Shown piece after piece: positions 15,954-23,489 of a stretch of DNA of 40,604 nt; position 1 is the stretch's first letter; each line of letters starts with the position of its first letter. The stretch spans positions 1 through 40,604 of the forward strand of contig CAIRNV010000256.1 in assembly GCA_903880005.1 (NCBI GenBank), written 5' to 3'. The notes under the pieces are model-generated. The model was not told where the DNA came from. It searched no databases and saw nothing but the letters and a program-made list of their open reading frames with translations. The position numbers were made by a program, and so were the translations under genes. Origin of the DNA: an uncultured Verrucomicrobiota bacterium (lineage in GTDB: Bacteria > Verrucomicrobiota > Verrucomicrobiia > Limisphaerales > UBA9464).

Positions 15954-17384
15954 ATGTTCCCAAATCTTGCGTTCCGTCCCGTGGGATGGAGGACGGGCTT
16001 GGCCGTCTTGGGGTGGTCCATGGCCATGATGCTGCATGCCGAGTTGCCGTCTCGATTGCGCGTTCATCCGCCCGTTCCCGAGCCCTCGGGGATTCGCATG
16101 TCTTGGGAGGTGCCGGGGGATGGATGGACGTTCGACGTCCAGGAGGCCCTTGATCCAACGGGGCCCTGGGTGCCTTCCCCGAACGGCACCGTGGGCCCTG
16201 CCCGGAGCTGGCTCGACCCCCGCGGCACCGTGGACGCTGCCCAGCGGGTTTTCCGTGTCGTGCACACGCCGCCGCTCGTGGCTCGCGGCAGGCTCCTCTC
16301 CCTGTCCAAGACCGCGTCGTATCCGGCGGCGCAACTGTCCTTCCTGTTGCTGCTCCAGGGCATTCCCCTGGCCGCGCAGTTCGACGTGGACGTGTACAAG
16401 CTGGTTTATCAGACCGTTGATCCGTGGGGGCTGCCGACGGTCGCAACGGCCGGGCTTTGCCTGCCCATCAAGTCGGGCCGCGCATGGCCGCTGCTGGGCT
16501 ATCAGCATGGGACGCTCCTGCGAAAGCTCGACGCGCCGTCCTCGGGCCTGAGCACGGAAGGGCTCGTGGGCGTCCTGTTGGCGACCAGCGGATACGTGGG
16601 TGTTTCGGCGGACTACCTCGGGCTTGGGGAGTCACCCGGCCGGCATCCGTACCATCATGCGTCGTCGCAGGCCACGGCCGTGGTGGACGCCATGAGGGCG
16701 GGCCGTGCCGCCTGTGCGTCCAACGGCATCCCGTTGAACGGGCAGGTTTTCCTTGCGGGCTACTCGCAGGGCGGGCACGCCACCATGGCTGCCCTGCGCG
16801 AGATCGAGTCCCGCCACGCCTCGGAGTTCGACGTCGTCGCGTGCGCCCCCATGGCCGGGGCCTTCGATCTTTCGGGCGTCACGCTGGACGATGCGTTGTC
16901 GGATCGTCCCGTGCCGAACCCCTACTACTTTGCGTTCCTGTTGCAGACGTTGGTGGATCTGTACGGGCTGGCCCCGAGCTTGTCGGACCTGCTGGTGGCG
17001 CCCTTCGACCAAACGTTGCCGCCGTTGTTGGACGGCTCCACTGACGGCGGATCCGTGAACGCCGTCCTTCCATCCATCGCGAACCGGATCGTCAAGCCGA
17101 CCTTCCTCGCCGCCGTCCGATCGGACCCCGGCCATCCGTTGCGACGGGCGCTTCGTGACAACGATCTGGCGTCGTGGTCACCGCGTGCTCCCGTGCGGCT
17201 TTACCATTGCAGCGGCGACCAGGACGTCCTGCCGGCCAACTCGGTGGCCGCGCGGGATCGCATGAAGGCCTTGGGTGCGAACGTCGTGTTGATCGATCCG
17301 AAGTCCGGGGCCAGCCACGGCGATTGCGCGCAACCTGCGTTGCTGCTCGCCAAGGCGTGGTTTGACTCGCTCAGGAAGCAGTAG
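15954..17384 (+). CDS. Secreted alpha/beta-hydrolase (lipase/esterase-like)
   Basis: 476 aa with an N-terminal signal-like segment (GWRTGLAVLGWSMAMMLHA). A short beta-rich region of about 75 residues resembles a fibronectin-like or PEP-CTERM-associated beta domain (SWEVPGDGWTFDVQEA). The catalytic hydrolase domain follows. The nucleophile elbow is GYSQGG (Ser271), the acid is in SGDQDVLP (Asp422 or Asp424) and the base is in GASHGDC (His455). The pattern resembles secretory lipases and polyester/aryl esterases. The natural ester is unknown, and the protein is likely periplasmic or exported. It stands alone, convergent with the Nudix gene, and a strong hairpin (repeat B) follows nine bases after the stop. 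Confidence 0.8.
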   Translation: MFPNLAFRPVGWRTGLAVLGWSMAMMLHAELPSRLRVHPPVPEPSGIRMSWEVPGDGWTFDVQEALDPTGPWVPSPNGTVGPARSWLDPRGTVDAAQRVFRVVHTPPLVARGRLLSLSKTASYPAAQLSFLLLLQGIPLAAQFDVDVYKLVYQTVDPWGLPTVATAGLCLPIKSGRAWPLLGYQHGTLLRKLDAPSSGLSTEGLVGVLLATSGYVGVSADYLGLGESPGRHPYHHASSQATAVVDAMRAGRAACASNGIPLNGQVFLAGYSQGGHATMAALREIESRHASEFDVVACAPMAGAFDLSGVTLDDALSDRPVPNPYYFAFLLQTLVDLYGLAPSLSDLLVAPFDQTLPPLLDGSTDGGSVNAVLPSIANRIVKPTFLAAVRSDPGHPLRRALRDNDLASWSPRAPVRLYHCSGDQDVLPANSVAARDRMKALGANVVLIDPKSGASHGDCAQPALLLAKAWFDSLRKQ

Positions 17385-17393
17385 GGGACCAAG

Positions 17394-17462
17394 GGCCGGG
17401 TGCCCTCACCCGGCGCTCGGAGGCGCGGCATCCTGGCCGCCGCGTGAGGGCACGCGGCCTAC
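17394..17462. repeat. Dispersed hairpin repeat B, copy 1
   Basis: Left arm ggccgggtgccctcacccggcg (17394-17415) pairs with right arm cgccgcgtgagggcacgcggcctac (17438-17462) across a 22-nt loop. The same arms, in the opposite order, form the hairpin at 38834-38901. It lies between the convergent lipase-like and Nudix genes and may stop transcription from both sides. No T-run follows it. Confidence 0.8.
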
Positions 17463-17501
17463 ATGATGGGGGGGCGTTCGGCTTCACCGGAGGGTTCGGG
17501 C

Positions 17502-17531
17502 GACCCCAAAACCCCAGCACCGTTTTGGGTC
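17502..17531 (-). terminator. Possible terminator hairpin at the Nudix stop codon
   Basis: gaccccaaaac (17502-17512) pairs with gttttgggtc (17522-17531), with one bulged base and a 9-nt loop, overlapping the Nudix stop codon. It is a solid stem but has no run of U afterwards, so intrinsic termination is uncertain. Confidence 0.3.
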
Positions 17532-18090
17532 ATCCATCGCTGGCGTGGCGTTTGCCCGGGAAGGCGCCCTGGGCGAGGCGCGACCAAATCACCCGGAATG
17601 CGGATGCGAAGTCCTCGGGGTGGGCGGCCACCCAGTCGGCGATACGTTCCAGGGCAAACCATGCGCCGCCGCGGACCTCGGACGGTTGGAGGACAAAGGG
17701 TCCTTCGTGGCGCAGCCGATAGACCCAGCAGAACTCCATGCCAGTCTCCGGCGCGGCCACGAGGCGAAGCCAACGCTCGGGGGGAACCGGGGTCACGAGC
17801 CCGAGTTCCTCCCGCAGCTCGCGCAGGGCGCACGCGTCGTAGTCCTCGCCGGCATCGAGGTGGCCCGAGGCCGATGAATCCCACACGCCGGGCCACATGT
17901 CCTTGGAGAGGGACCGTTGCTGGAGGAACAGCTCGCCGCGGTCATTGAAGACCAGCATGTGCGTCGCGCGATGTCGCAATCCCAGCCGATGCACCTCGCT
18001 GCGTCGCTCGCGTCCGACCACGACGTCCTGCTCGTCCACGACGTCGAACCATTCCTCGTTGGCGTTCACGGTTGGGAAGTGGGGGCGCAT
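17530..18090 (-). CDS. Nudix hydrolase (YfcD / IDI-like)
   Basis: 186 aa with the start DEQDVVVGRERRSEVHRLGLRHRATHMLVFN characteristic of the YfcD/isopentenyl-diphosphate-isomerase-like Nudix branch. The Nudix box is complete, GHLDAGEDYDACALRELREELGL (76-98). The isomerase active-site Cys context (TNTCCSHP-type) is not seen; the region reads WDSSASGHLDAGE. Hydrolysis of a nucleoside or sugar diphosphate is therefore more likely than IPP isomerisation, although ispH lies 5 kb away. It is 12 bp downstream of the NAD(P)HX repair gene on the same strand. This suggests a small metabolite-repair operon. Confidence 0.87.
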   Translation of the reverse strand: MRPHFPTVNANEEWFDVVDEQDVVVGRERRSEVHRLGLRHRATHMLVFNDRGELFLQQRSLSKDMWPGVWDSSASGHLDAGEDYDACALRELREELGLVTPVPPERWLRLVAAPETGMEFCWVYRLRHEGPFVLQPSEVRGGAWFALERIADWVAAHPEDFASAFRVIWSRLAQGAFPGKRHASDG

Positions 18091-18102
18091 TACCCGCCGG
18101 TT

Positions 18103-19533
18103 TCAAGCGTTCGCCCGGATGGCCCCCGCTAGGTCCTCGGTGGTCCAGCCCGGGCCACGTTCCATGAGGCGGTCGGCGGCGGCGCCGTGCTCGAAGATGG
18201 CGGCGCGGACGGCGGTTTCGGGATCCGCGGCCAGCAAGGGTTGCGCGAGCAACCCGCCTAGGAAGCCGGCGAGGACGTCGCCGCTGCCGCCCTGGGCCAG
18301 CCATGGGTTCCCGGTGGAGTTCCACCACGGCTTCCGTCCCGTGCGACCGGCCATGGTGGCGTGGCCCTTCAGGACGATCCATGCGCCGTCGAACAGCGCC
18401 TGAAGCTCCCGCAAAGACGCGGCTCGGTCGGATTGGACGCGTGCCGCCGTCGTGCCGAGGAGCCGGGCGGCCTCGCCGGGATGTGGCGTGAGGACGCGCG
18501 GGTAATCCGATGGGGTTCGTCCACGAGGGAGGAAATCGAGCGCGGAGGCATCCGCCACCATGGCCACGGGCGTCCGGGACCACCATTCAACGAGTTGGTT
18601 CACGAGCCATGGTTCGACGCCAGGACCGGCAAGGCCGGGACCCGCGACGACGCAGGTCACGCTGGCCGGCATGGGGCGTCCCGGCTCCCAAGACTGGACG
18701 ATGGGGGAAGCCAACTGGCACGCGACCGGCACGAGGGTCTGTGGATGGGTCCATACCGTGACCAAGCCTGGATTGGCACGCAGCGCCGCCCGGGCGGCCA
18801 GCACGGCGGCGCCGTGGTACCCGACGCTTCCCGCCACGACGAGCACGTGGCCGAGGCTGCCCTTGTGCGCGTCGATCGGCCGGCGCGGCGGCCAATCCTT
18901 GAAGTCCTGCGCGGTGCCCCAATGCCCCGCGATGTCCGCGTCGGGGATTCCCGCCGTCGCCCATGGCACCAGGCCCACGTCATCGGTGACGCGGATGCGT
19001 CCGGTGAACCGGGCGGCATGGCCCGCGAGGAGCCCGGACTTGGGCGCCCCCACGACGAGCGTCTCGGTGGCGCGGACGATGGCCCCCCACGACTGGCAAT
19101 CGGCCGCGTTCATCCCGGAGGGGACATCGACGGCCAAGACGGGGAGTTCGGCGTCATTGATTCGCTCGACGAGGCGAATCCAGTCGGGGGAAAGGGGGCG
19201 GTTGAGCCCGATGCCGAACAACCCATCCACGACGAGCGCGGGTCTCGCGTGGAGCGCATGGGAGAGAGCCGGGAGGGCTTGGGCGGGGTCCTCCACGAGG
19301 AGGAGTGACGCTTGGCCGGGCGGCAGGTGTGGCAGGGCGGCGCGGACGTCGTCCCCGTTATGGCCCTTGCCGGCGAGGAGCAGGACGTGGCCGCGTGGCG
19401 CGAGGCGACGCACGACGCGGGCGACCTCGGATCCGACGCGGGCGATGACCTCCTGCTCGCGGACCCCGGCGGCCCAGGACGCGCGTTCCCATGCGCGCAT
19501 GCCTAGGGGTGTGAGGACGGGGGTCGAATCCAT
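18103..19533 (-). CDS. nnr: Bifunctional NAD(P)HX epimerase / ADP-dependent NAD(P)HX dehydratase
   Basis: A 476-aa fusion that repairs hydrated NADH and NADPH. Residues 1-215 form the YjeF_N epimerase domain, with AGKGHNGDD in place of the common GPGNNGGDG, then VDGLFGIGLNRPL and AVDVPSGMNA. Residues 225-476 form the ribokinase-like dehydratase domain, with KGSLGHVLVVAGSVGYHGAA, VLTPHPGEAARLLG, VLKGHATM and the catalytic GGSGDVLAG loop. Both halves look intact and the length fits YjeF/Nnr proteins. The NAD(P)HX role is well established for the family. It starts with ATG at 19533. It forms a likely operon with the downstream Nudix gene (12 bp gap), consistent with metabolite damage control. 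Confidence 0.93.
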   Translation of the reverse strand: MDSTPVLTPLGMRAWERASWAAGVREQEVIARVGSEVARVVRRLAPRGHVLLLAGKGHNGDDVRAALPHLPPGQASLLLVEDPAQALPALSHALHARPALVVDGLFGIGLNRPLSPDWIRLVERINDAELPVLAVDVPSGMNAADCQSWGAIVRATETLVVGAPKSGLLAGHAARFTGRIRVTDDVGLVPWATAGIPDADIAGHWGTAQDFKDWPPRRPIDAHKGSLGHVLVVAGSVGYHGAAVLAARAALRANPGLVTVWTHPQTLVPVACQLASPIVQSWEPGRPMPASVTCVVAGPGLAGPGVEPWLVNQLVEWWSRTPVAMVADASALDFLPRGRTPSDYPRVLTPHPGEAARLLGTTAARVQSDRAASLRELQALFDGAWIVLKGHATMAGRTGRKPWWNSTGNPWLAQGGSGDVLAGFLGGLLAQPLLAADPETAVRAAIFEHGAAADRLMERGPGWTTEDLAGAIRANA

Positions 19534-19550
19534 GGGGAATGGGGGGCAAG

Positions 19551-19570
19551 CCCGGGCGATTCAATCGGGG
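19551..19570 (+). repeat. Remnant of repeat C terminal sequence
   Basis: cccgggcgattcaatcgggg resembles the repeat C end gccgggacgattcagttggg. It lies in the 150-bp gap between nnr and the response regulator. No second arm was found. Nothing else was recognised in this gap. Confidence 0.3.
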
Positions 19571-19683
19571 CGACGGCGCGGGTGTTGGGCCGCGGACCCA
19601 AACGTGCCTGGGTCAGGTCTCTTCATGCGTCATGCCGGGAAGGCCCATGCCCCAAGAGTTTGCTTTCAAACGAACCCGTCTGG

Positions 19684-21204
19684 CTAGGCAACGCTCAGCT
19701 CGCGTCGGATGCCGAACTTCTCGACGCGCTTGCGAAGGGTGGCGCGGGTGATGCCGAGGAGCTTGGCGGCCTGGACTTGGTTGCCGGAGGTTTCGCGCAG
19801 CGCCTGGATGATCAGCTCCCGTTCGACGGCCGGGAGGATGCGAAGCTTGGGGTCGGAGCGAGCGTGGCGGAAGAGGGCTTGCGCGAGCTCGGGCATGGTG
19901 GCGGGGGTGGATCCTTGGGGGGTAGCCGGGGCGGGGGTGGGTGGTGCCGCGGACGCCGGGCTCGCGGGTGCGGCGGCGGGGGCTGCGGCAGGGGCGGATG
20001 GATCCTCGGCGTGCGTCGTGGCGGCGGCGGCCTGGGCGCGCGGGGTCGAGGTGAATTCCGGCGGGAGGTCCGAGGGCAGGATGGCGGGGCCCTTGGCGAC
20101 CACGGTGGCGCGCCGGACGATGTTTTCGAGTTCCCGGACGTTGCCGGGCCAATGGTAGGCTTCGAGGGCAGCGAGGGCGGAGGCGGCGATGGTCCGAGGG
20201 GTGCCCCCGCCCAGCTTGCGCAGGAAGTAATCCACGAGGAGCCGGACGTCGTCGCGTCGCTCGCGCAGAGGAGGCATTTGGATGCGAACGACGTTGAGGC
20301 GGTAGAAGAGGTCCTCGCGGAACTGGCGGTTGGCGACCGCTTCCTCGAGGGGCTTGTTGGTCGCGGCGATGACGCGGACGTCGGCCCGGATGGGGGCGTT
20401 GCCGCCGACGCGCTCGAAGGTCCCGTTTTGGAGGACGCGGAGGATCTTGGTCTGGGTGGCGGGCGTCATGTCGCCGATCTCGTCGAGGAAGAGGGTGCCG
20501 CCATGGCATTGCTCGAACTTCCCGATGCGTTGCTGGGTGGCGCCGGTGAAGGAGCCCTTCTCGTGGCCGAAGAGCTCGCTTTCCAGGAGGTTCTCGGGGA
20601 TGGCGGCGCAGTTGATGGCGACGAAGGGCTGCTGGCAACGGCGGCTGTTGTGGTAGATCGCGCGGGCGACGAGTTCCTTGCCGGTGCCGCTTTCGCCGGT
20701 GATGAGGACGGTGGCGTCCGTCTGGGCGACCTGGCCGACGAGCTTGAAGACGGCTTGCATGGGCTGCGAGCGGCCGATGACGCCGAGGTCGTAGTCTTGC
20801 TGCTCGAGTTGCGGGGCGAGGGCGACGGTCTGGCGCATGTCGTGCGAGGCCTTGAGGGCGTCGGCGACGAGCTGCTTGAGGCGCGGGACGTCGAAGGGCT
20901 TCAGGAGGTAGTCGAAGGCGCCCAGCTTCATCGCCTCGATGGCGGTCTGCGTGGTGCCGTAGGCTGTCATCAAGATGACCGGGAGCTTGGGGTCGGCCTG
21001 CCGGATCCGGCGCAGCGTCTCCAGCCCGTTGATGCCCGCCATGCGCACGTCGGTGATGACGAGGTCGGGGCGGACCTTGGGGATGAGGCGGAGGCCTTCC
21101 TCGCCGCTGGAGGCGGTGTGAAGCTCGAGCCCGGGCGAGTCAAAGATGCGGCGGAAGGAGTATTGAACGTCCGCCTCGTCGTCGATGAGCAGCAACTTGT
21201 CCAT
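19684..21204 (-). CDS. NtrC-type sigma-54-dependent response regulator
   Basis: 506 aa in four parts. A receiver domain (1-120) has acidic residues DDE (9-10), the phospho-acceptor Asp52 (VITDVRM) and LKPFD. An AAA+ domain follows (about 140-380), with Walker A GESGTGKE (170-177), the sigma-54 contact loop GSFTGA (217-222, a variant of GAFTGA) and Walker B GGTLFLDEIG. Next is a Pro/Ala-rich linker of about 55 residues (APAAAPAAAPASPASAAPP). Last is a Fis-type HTH (GNQVQAAKLLGITRATLRKRVEKFGI). It should activate sigma-54 promoters when phosphorylated. The partner kinase is not in the window. The track ORF starts at 21516, but the ATG at 21204 (MDKLLLIDDE) is the true receiver start. Confidence 0.94.
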   Translation of the reverse strand: MDKLLLIDDEADVQYSFRRIFDSPGLELHTASSGEEGLRLIPKVRPDLVITDVRMAGINGLETLRRIRQADPKLPVILMTAYGTTQTAIEAMKLGAFDYLLKPFDVPRLKQLVADALKASHDMRQTVALAPQLEQQDYDLGVIGRSQPMQAVFKLVGQVAQTDATVLITGESGTGKELVARAIYHNSRRCQQPFVAINCAAIPENLLESELFGHEKGSFTGATQQRIGKFEQCHGGTLFLDEIGDMTPATQTKILRVLQNGTFERVGGNAPIRADVRVIAATNKPLEEAVANRQFREDLFYRLNVVRIQMPPLRERRDDVRLLVDYFLRKLGGGTPRTIAASALAALEAYHWPGNVRELENIVRRATVVAKGPAILPSDLPPEFTSTPRAQAAAATTHAEDPSAPAAAPAAAPASPASAAPPTPAPATPQGSTPATMPELAQALFRHARSDPKLRILPAVERELIIQALRETSGNQVQAAKLLGITRATLRKRVEKFGIRRELSVA

Positions 21205-21394
21205 GGGGTGCGGCCGCAACCGCGACGCGCCCTCCCATTCAATGCGACACGTGGGCGCGGGCAAGTTTCCATTTCCCGTGACGCGACGATTCAGCCGTGG
21301 CCGTGCGGCAAAACCCCCGCGCCGACGCCCCGTGGCATCGAGGTGGAAACCCTTGTTGAAGGCCCGGGCGGGTTGTCGTTTTCTGGTGGAAATC
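21205..21394. other. Divergent intergenic region between the response regulator and the esterase gene
   Basis: 190 bp holding the promoters of both neighbours. No confident -35/-10 or -24/-12 pair was found. It contains gcgacgattca (21284-21294), a short match to the end of repeat C, and GGTGGA five bases before the ATG at 21395, a likely ribosome binding site. Confidence 0.4.
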
Positions 21395-23425
21395 ATGAAG
21401 CGCGACATTCGATGGCTCCCTGCGCTGGCGCTTGCCTGCGGGATTGCCGTCCTGTGGGCCGACGGCCCGGCCGACAACGTCCCCGACAAGGTCCGGCCCG
21501 TGCCGCCGCCGGGCATGGCCTACCCGGGCGAGGTGAAGGAGTTCCTGCGCATGGGCGCTACGATGCTGGGGCGCGACATCGACCAATTGCGCAAGGACGT
21601 GTCGGGCAAGCCCGAGCTCGCGGCGCGGCTTCCGGACGTGGAGATCTTCCAGAAGGCGGTCGATTGGGCGGTGCGCCACGACGAGGTCTTCAAGACGAAC
21701 GAGCTGGCCGCGGCGCGGATGCTGTTGCAGACGGGGCACGAGAAGGCGGCGGCGTTGCGAACGGGCAAGGTCGGCTGGGCGGAGGCCACGGGGCCGACCG
21801 TGCGCGGGTATCGGTCGCGCATCGATGGGTCGGTGCAGCCGTACGGCTTGGTGGTGCCGTCGTCGTGGCGGCCGGACAGCGGCCGGCGGTGGCGGCTGGA
21901 CTTTTGGCTTCATGGCCGGGGCGAGCAATTGAGCGAGCTGTCATTCATCAACGACCGCATGCGGAACCCCGGGGAGTTCACGCCGCCGGACACGTTCGTG
22001 CTGCACTTGTACGGTCGTTATTGCAACGGGTCGCGCTTTGCGGGGGAGACCGACTTCTGGGAGGCGCTGGAGGACGTGCAGCGGCTGTACGCGATCGACG
22101 AGGACCGCATGGTGGTGCGCGGGTTCAGCCTGGGGGGGGCCTCGTGCTGGCACTTCACCGTGCATCATGCGTGGCGTTTCGCGGCGTCGGCCCCGGGCGC
22201 GGGCTTCTCCGAGACGGCGGAGTTCCTGGACGTCTTCCAAAACGAGAAGCTCCAGCCCTTCCCCTGGGAACCCAAGTTGTGGCGCCTGCATGACGCGACG
22301 GCCAACGCCCTCAACCTCGCGATGACGCCCGTGATCGCGTACAGCGGCGCCGATGACCGCCAGATCCAGGCCGCCCGCGCCGTCGAGAAGTCCATGGCCG
22401 GCCTCGGGATGGAGCTGACGCACTTGGTGGCGCCCAAGACGGGTCACCAATACGAGCCCGCCACCAAGGCCGAGCTCAACCGGCGCATCGACGCCATCGC
22501 CCGGCAGGGCCGCGTGCGCGTGCCGCCGCGAGTCCTGTTCACGACGCATTCGCTCCGTTACCCGCGCATGGCCTGGGTGGTGGTCGATGGCCTTGGTCAG
22601 CATTGGGAGCCCGCCACGGTCGCCGGCGATTGGCAGGGCAACACCGTTCGCGTCGTCGTCACCAACGTGACCGCGTTGTCCCTCGAATTCGGCCCGGGCG
22701 AGTCTCCCTTCGACCCGCGCTCACCCGTCCGGGTCGAGGTGCAGTCCGACGGCCGTGCCGCGGAGACCGTCACGCTGGGGCGGCCGACCTCGGAGCGGTC
22801 GTTTCGCGGATCCCTCCATCGCGGCGCGCAGGGATGGGCGGCCGGGCCGGCCCCATCCGAGGGCCTGGCGAAGCGCCACGGGCTCCAGGGGCCCATCGAC
22901 GACGCGTTCATGGACCGATTCGTGTTCGTCCGTCCCACGGGCGAGCCCCAATTCCCCCTCACCGCCGCCTGGGCCAAGTCCGAGATGGAACGTGCCCAGA
23001 GGGAATGGCGCCGACACTACCGGGGAGATGCCATCGTCGTGGACGACACGGCCGTGACCGACGAGGAACTCGCCCGTTCCAACGTGGTGTTGTGGGGGGA
23101 TCCGGCGAGCAACCGCCTGCTCTCGCGCCTGATCGCCAAGTTGCCCATCCAATGGACTCCCGACGCCTTGGTGGCCCACGGCAAGACGCACGACCCGGCG
23201 CGCCACGTCCCCGTGATGGTGTTCCCGAACCCGCTCAACCCGGCGCGCTACGTCGTCCTCAACAGCGGCTTCACCTTCCGCGAGTACGACTACCTCAACA
23301 ACGCCCGCCAAACCCCCAAGCTCCCGGACTGGGCGGTGATCGACGTCTCGCAGGCCCCCGGCCCGCGATTCCCGGGGAAGATCGTGGACGGAGGATTCTT
23401 CGGGGAACGCTGGGAGTGGAAGTAA
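21395..23425 (+). CDS. Secreted prolyl-oligopeptidase-like alpha/beta hydrolase
   Basis: 676 aa. A signal peptide (WLPALALACGIAVLWA) is followed by a helical region of about 110 residues and then an alpha/beta-hydrolase domain. The nucleophile is in RGFSLGGAS (Ser248), the acid is Asp320 or Asp321 in SGADDRQ, and the base is in KTGHQYEP (His351). A beta-rich domain and a C-terminal region (YVVLNSGFTFREYDYLNNARQTPKLPDWAV) follow, typical of large prolyl-oligopeptidase/esterase D-like proteins of Planctomycetes and Verrucomicrobia. It is an exported esterase or peptidase of unknown substrate. The ATG at 21395 follows GGTGGA. The divergent sigma-54 regulator may control it, but no sigma-54 promoter was seen. 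Confidence 0.82.
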   Translation: MKRDIRWLPALALACGIAVLWADGPADNVPDKVRPVPPPGMAYPGEVKEFLRMGATMLGRDIDQLRKDVSGKPELAARLPDVEIFQKAVDWAVRHDEVFKTNELAAARMLLQTGHEKAAALRTGKVGWAEATGPTVRGYRSRIDGSVQPYGLVVPSSWRPDSGRRWRLDFWLHGRGEQLSELSFINDRMRNPGEFTPPDTFVLHLYGRYCNGSRFAGETDFWEALEDVQRLYAIDEDRMVVRGFSLGGASCWHFTVHHAWRFAASAPGAGFSETAEFLDVFQNEKLQPFPWEPKLWRLHDATANALNLAMTPVIAYSGADDRQIQAARAVEKSMAGLGMELTHLVAPKTGHQYEPATKAELNRRIDAIARQGRVRVPPRVLFTTHSLRYPRMAWVVVDGLGQHWEPATVAGDWQGNTVRVVVTNVTALSLEFGPGESPFDPRSPVRVEVQSDGRAAETVTLGRPTSERSFRGSLHRGAQGWAAGPAPSEGLAKRHGLQGPIDDAFMDRFVFVRPTGEPQFPLTAAWAKSEMERAQREWRRHYRGDAIVVDDTAVTDEELARSNVVLWGDPASNRLLSRLIAKLPIQWTPDALVAHGKTHDPARHVPVMVFPNPLNPARYVVLNSGFTFREYDYLNNARQTPKLPDWAVIDVSQAPGPRFPGKIVDGGFFGERWEWK

Positions 23426-23489
23426 GGAGCCCTGGGGGCGTGGTCGTCCCCGGGTTGCCGGATCGGTCGGACGCAGGCAAGGCTGGAGC

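Noticed and set aside
13059-16508. 1149-aa minus-strand ORF
   Set aside because: Runs opposite to the halogenase-like, PhoH and lipase genes, whose motifs are unambiguous. The sequence is Arg/Gly/His-rich and has no domain.
21205-21394. Sigma-54 promoter in the region divergent from the response regulator
   Set aside because: No TGGC-N8-TGC-type pair with the right spacing was found by eye.
19582-22293. 903-aa plus-strand ORF of Gly/Glu/Val-rich protein
   Set aside because: Antisense to the sigma-54 response regulator, which carries all expected motifs.
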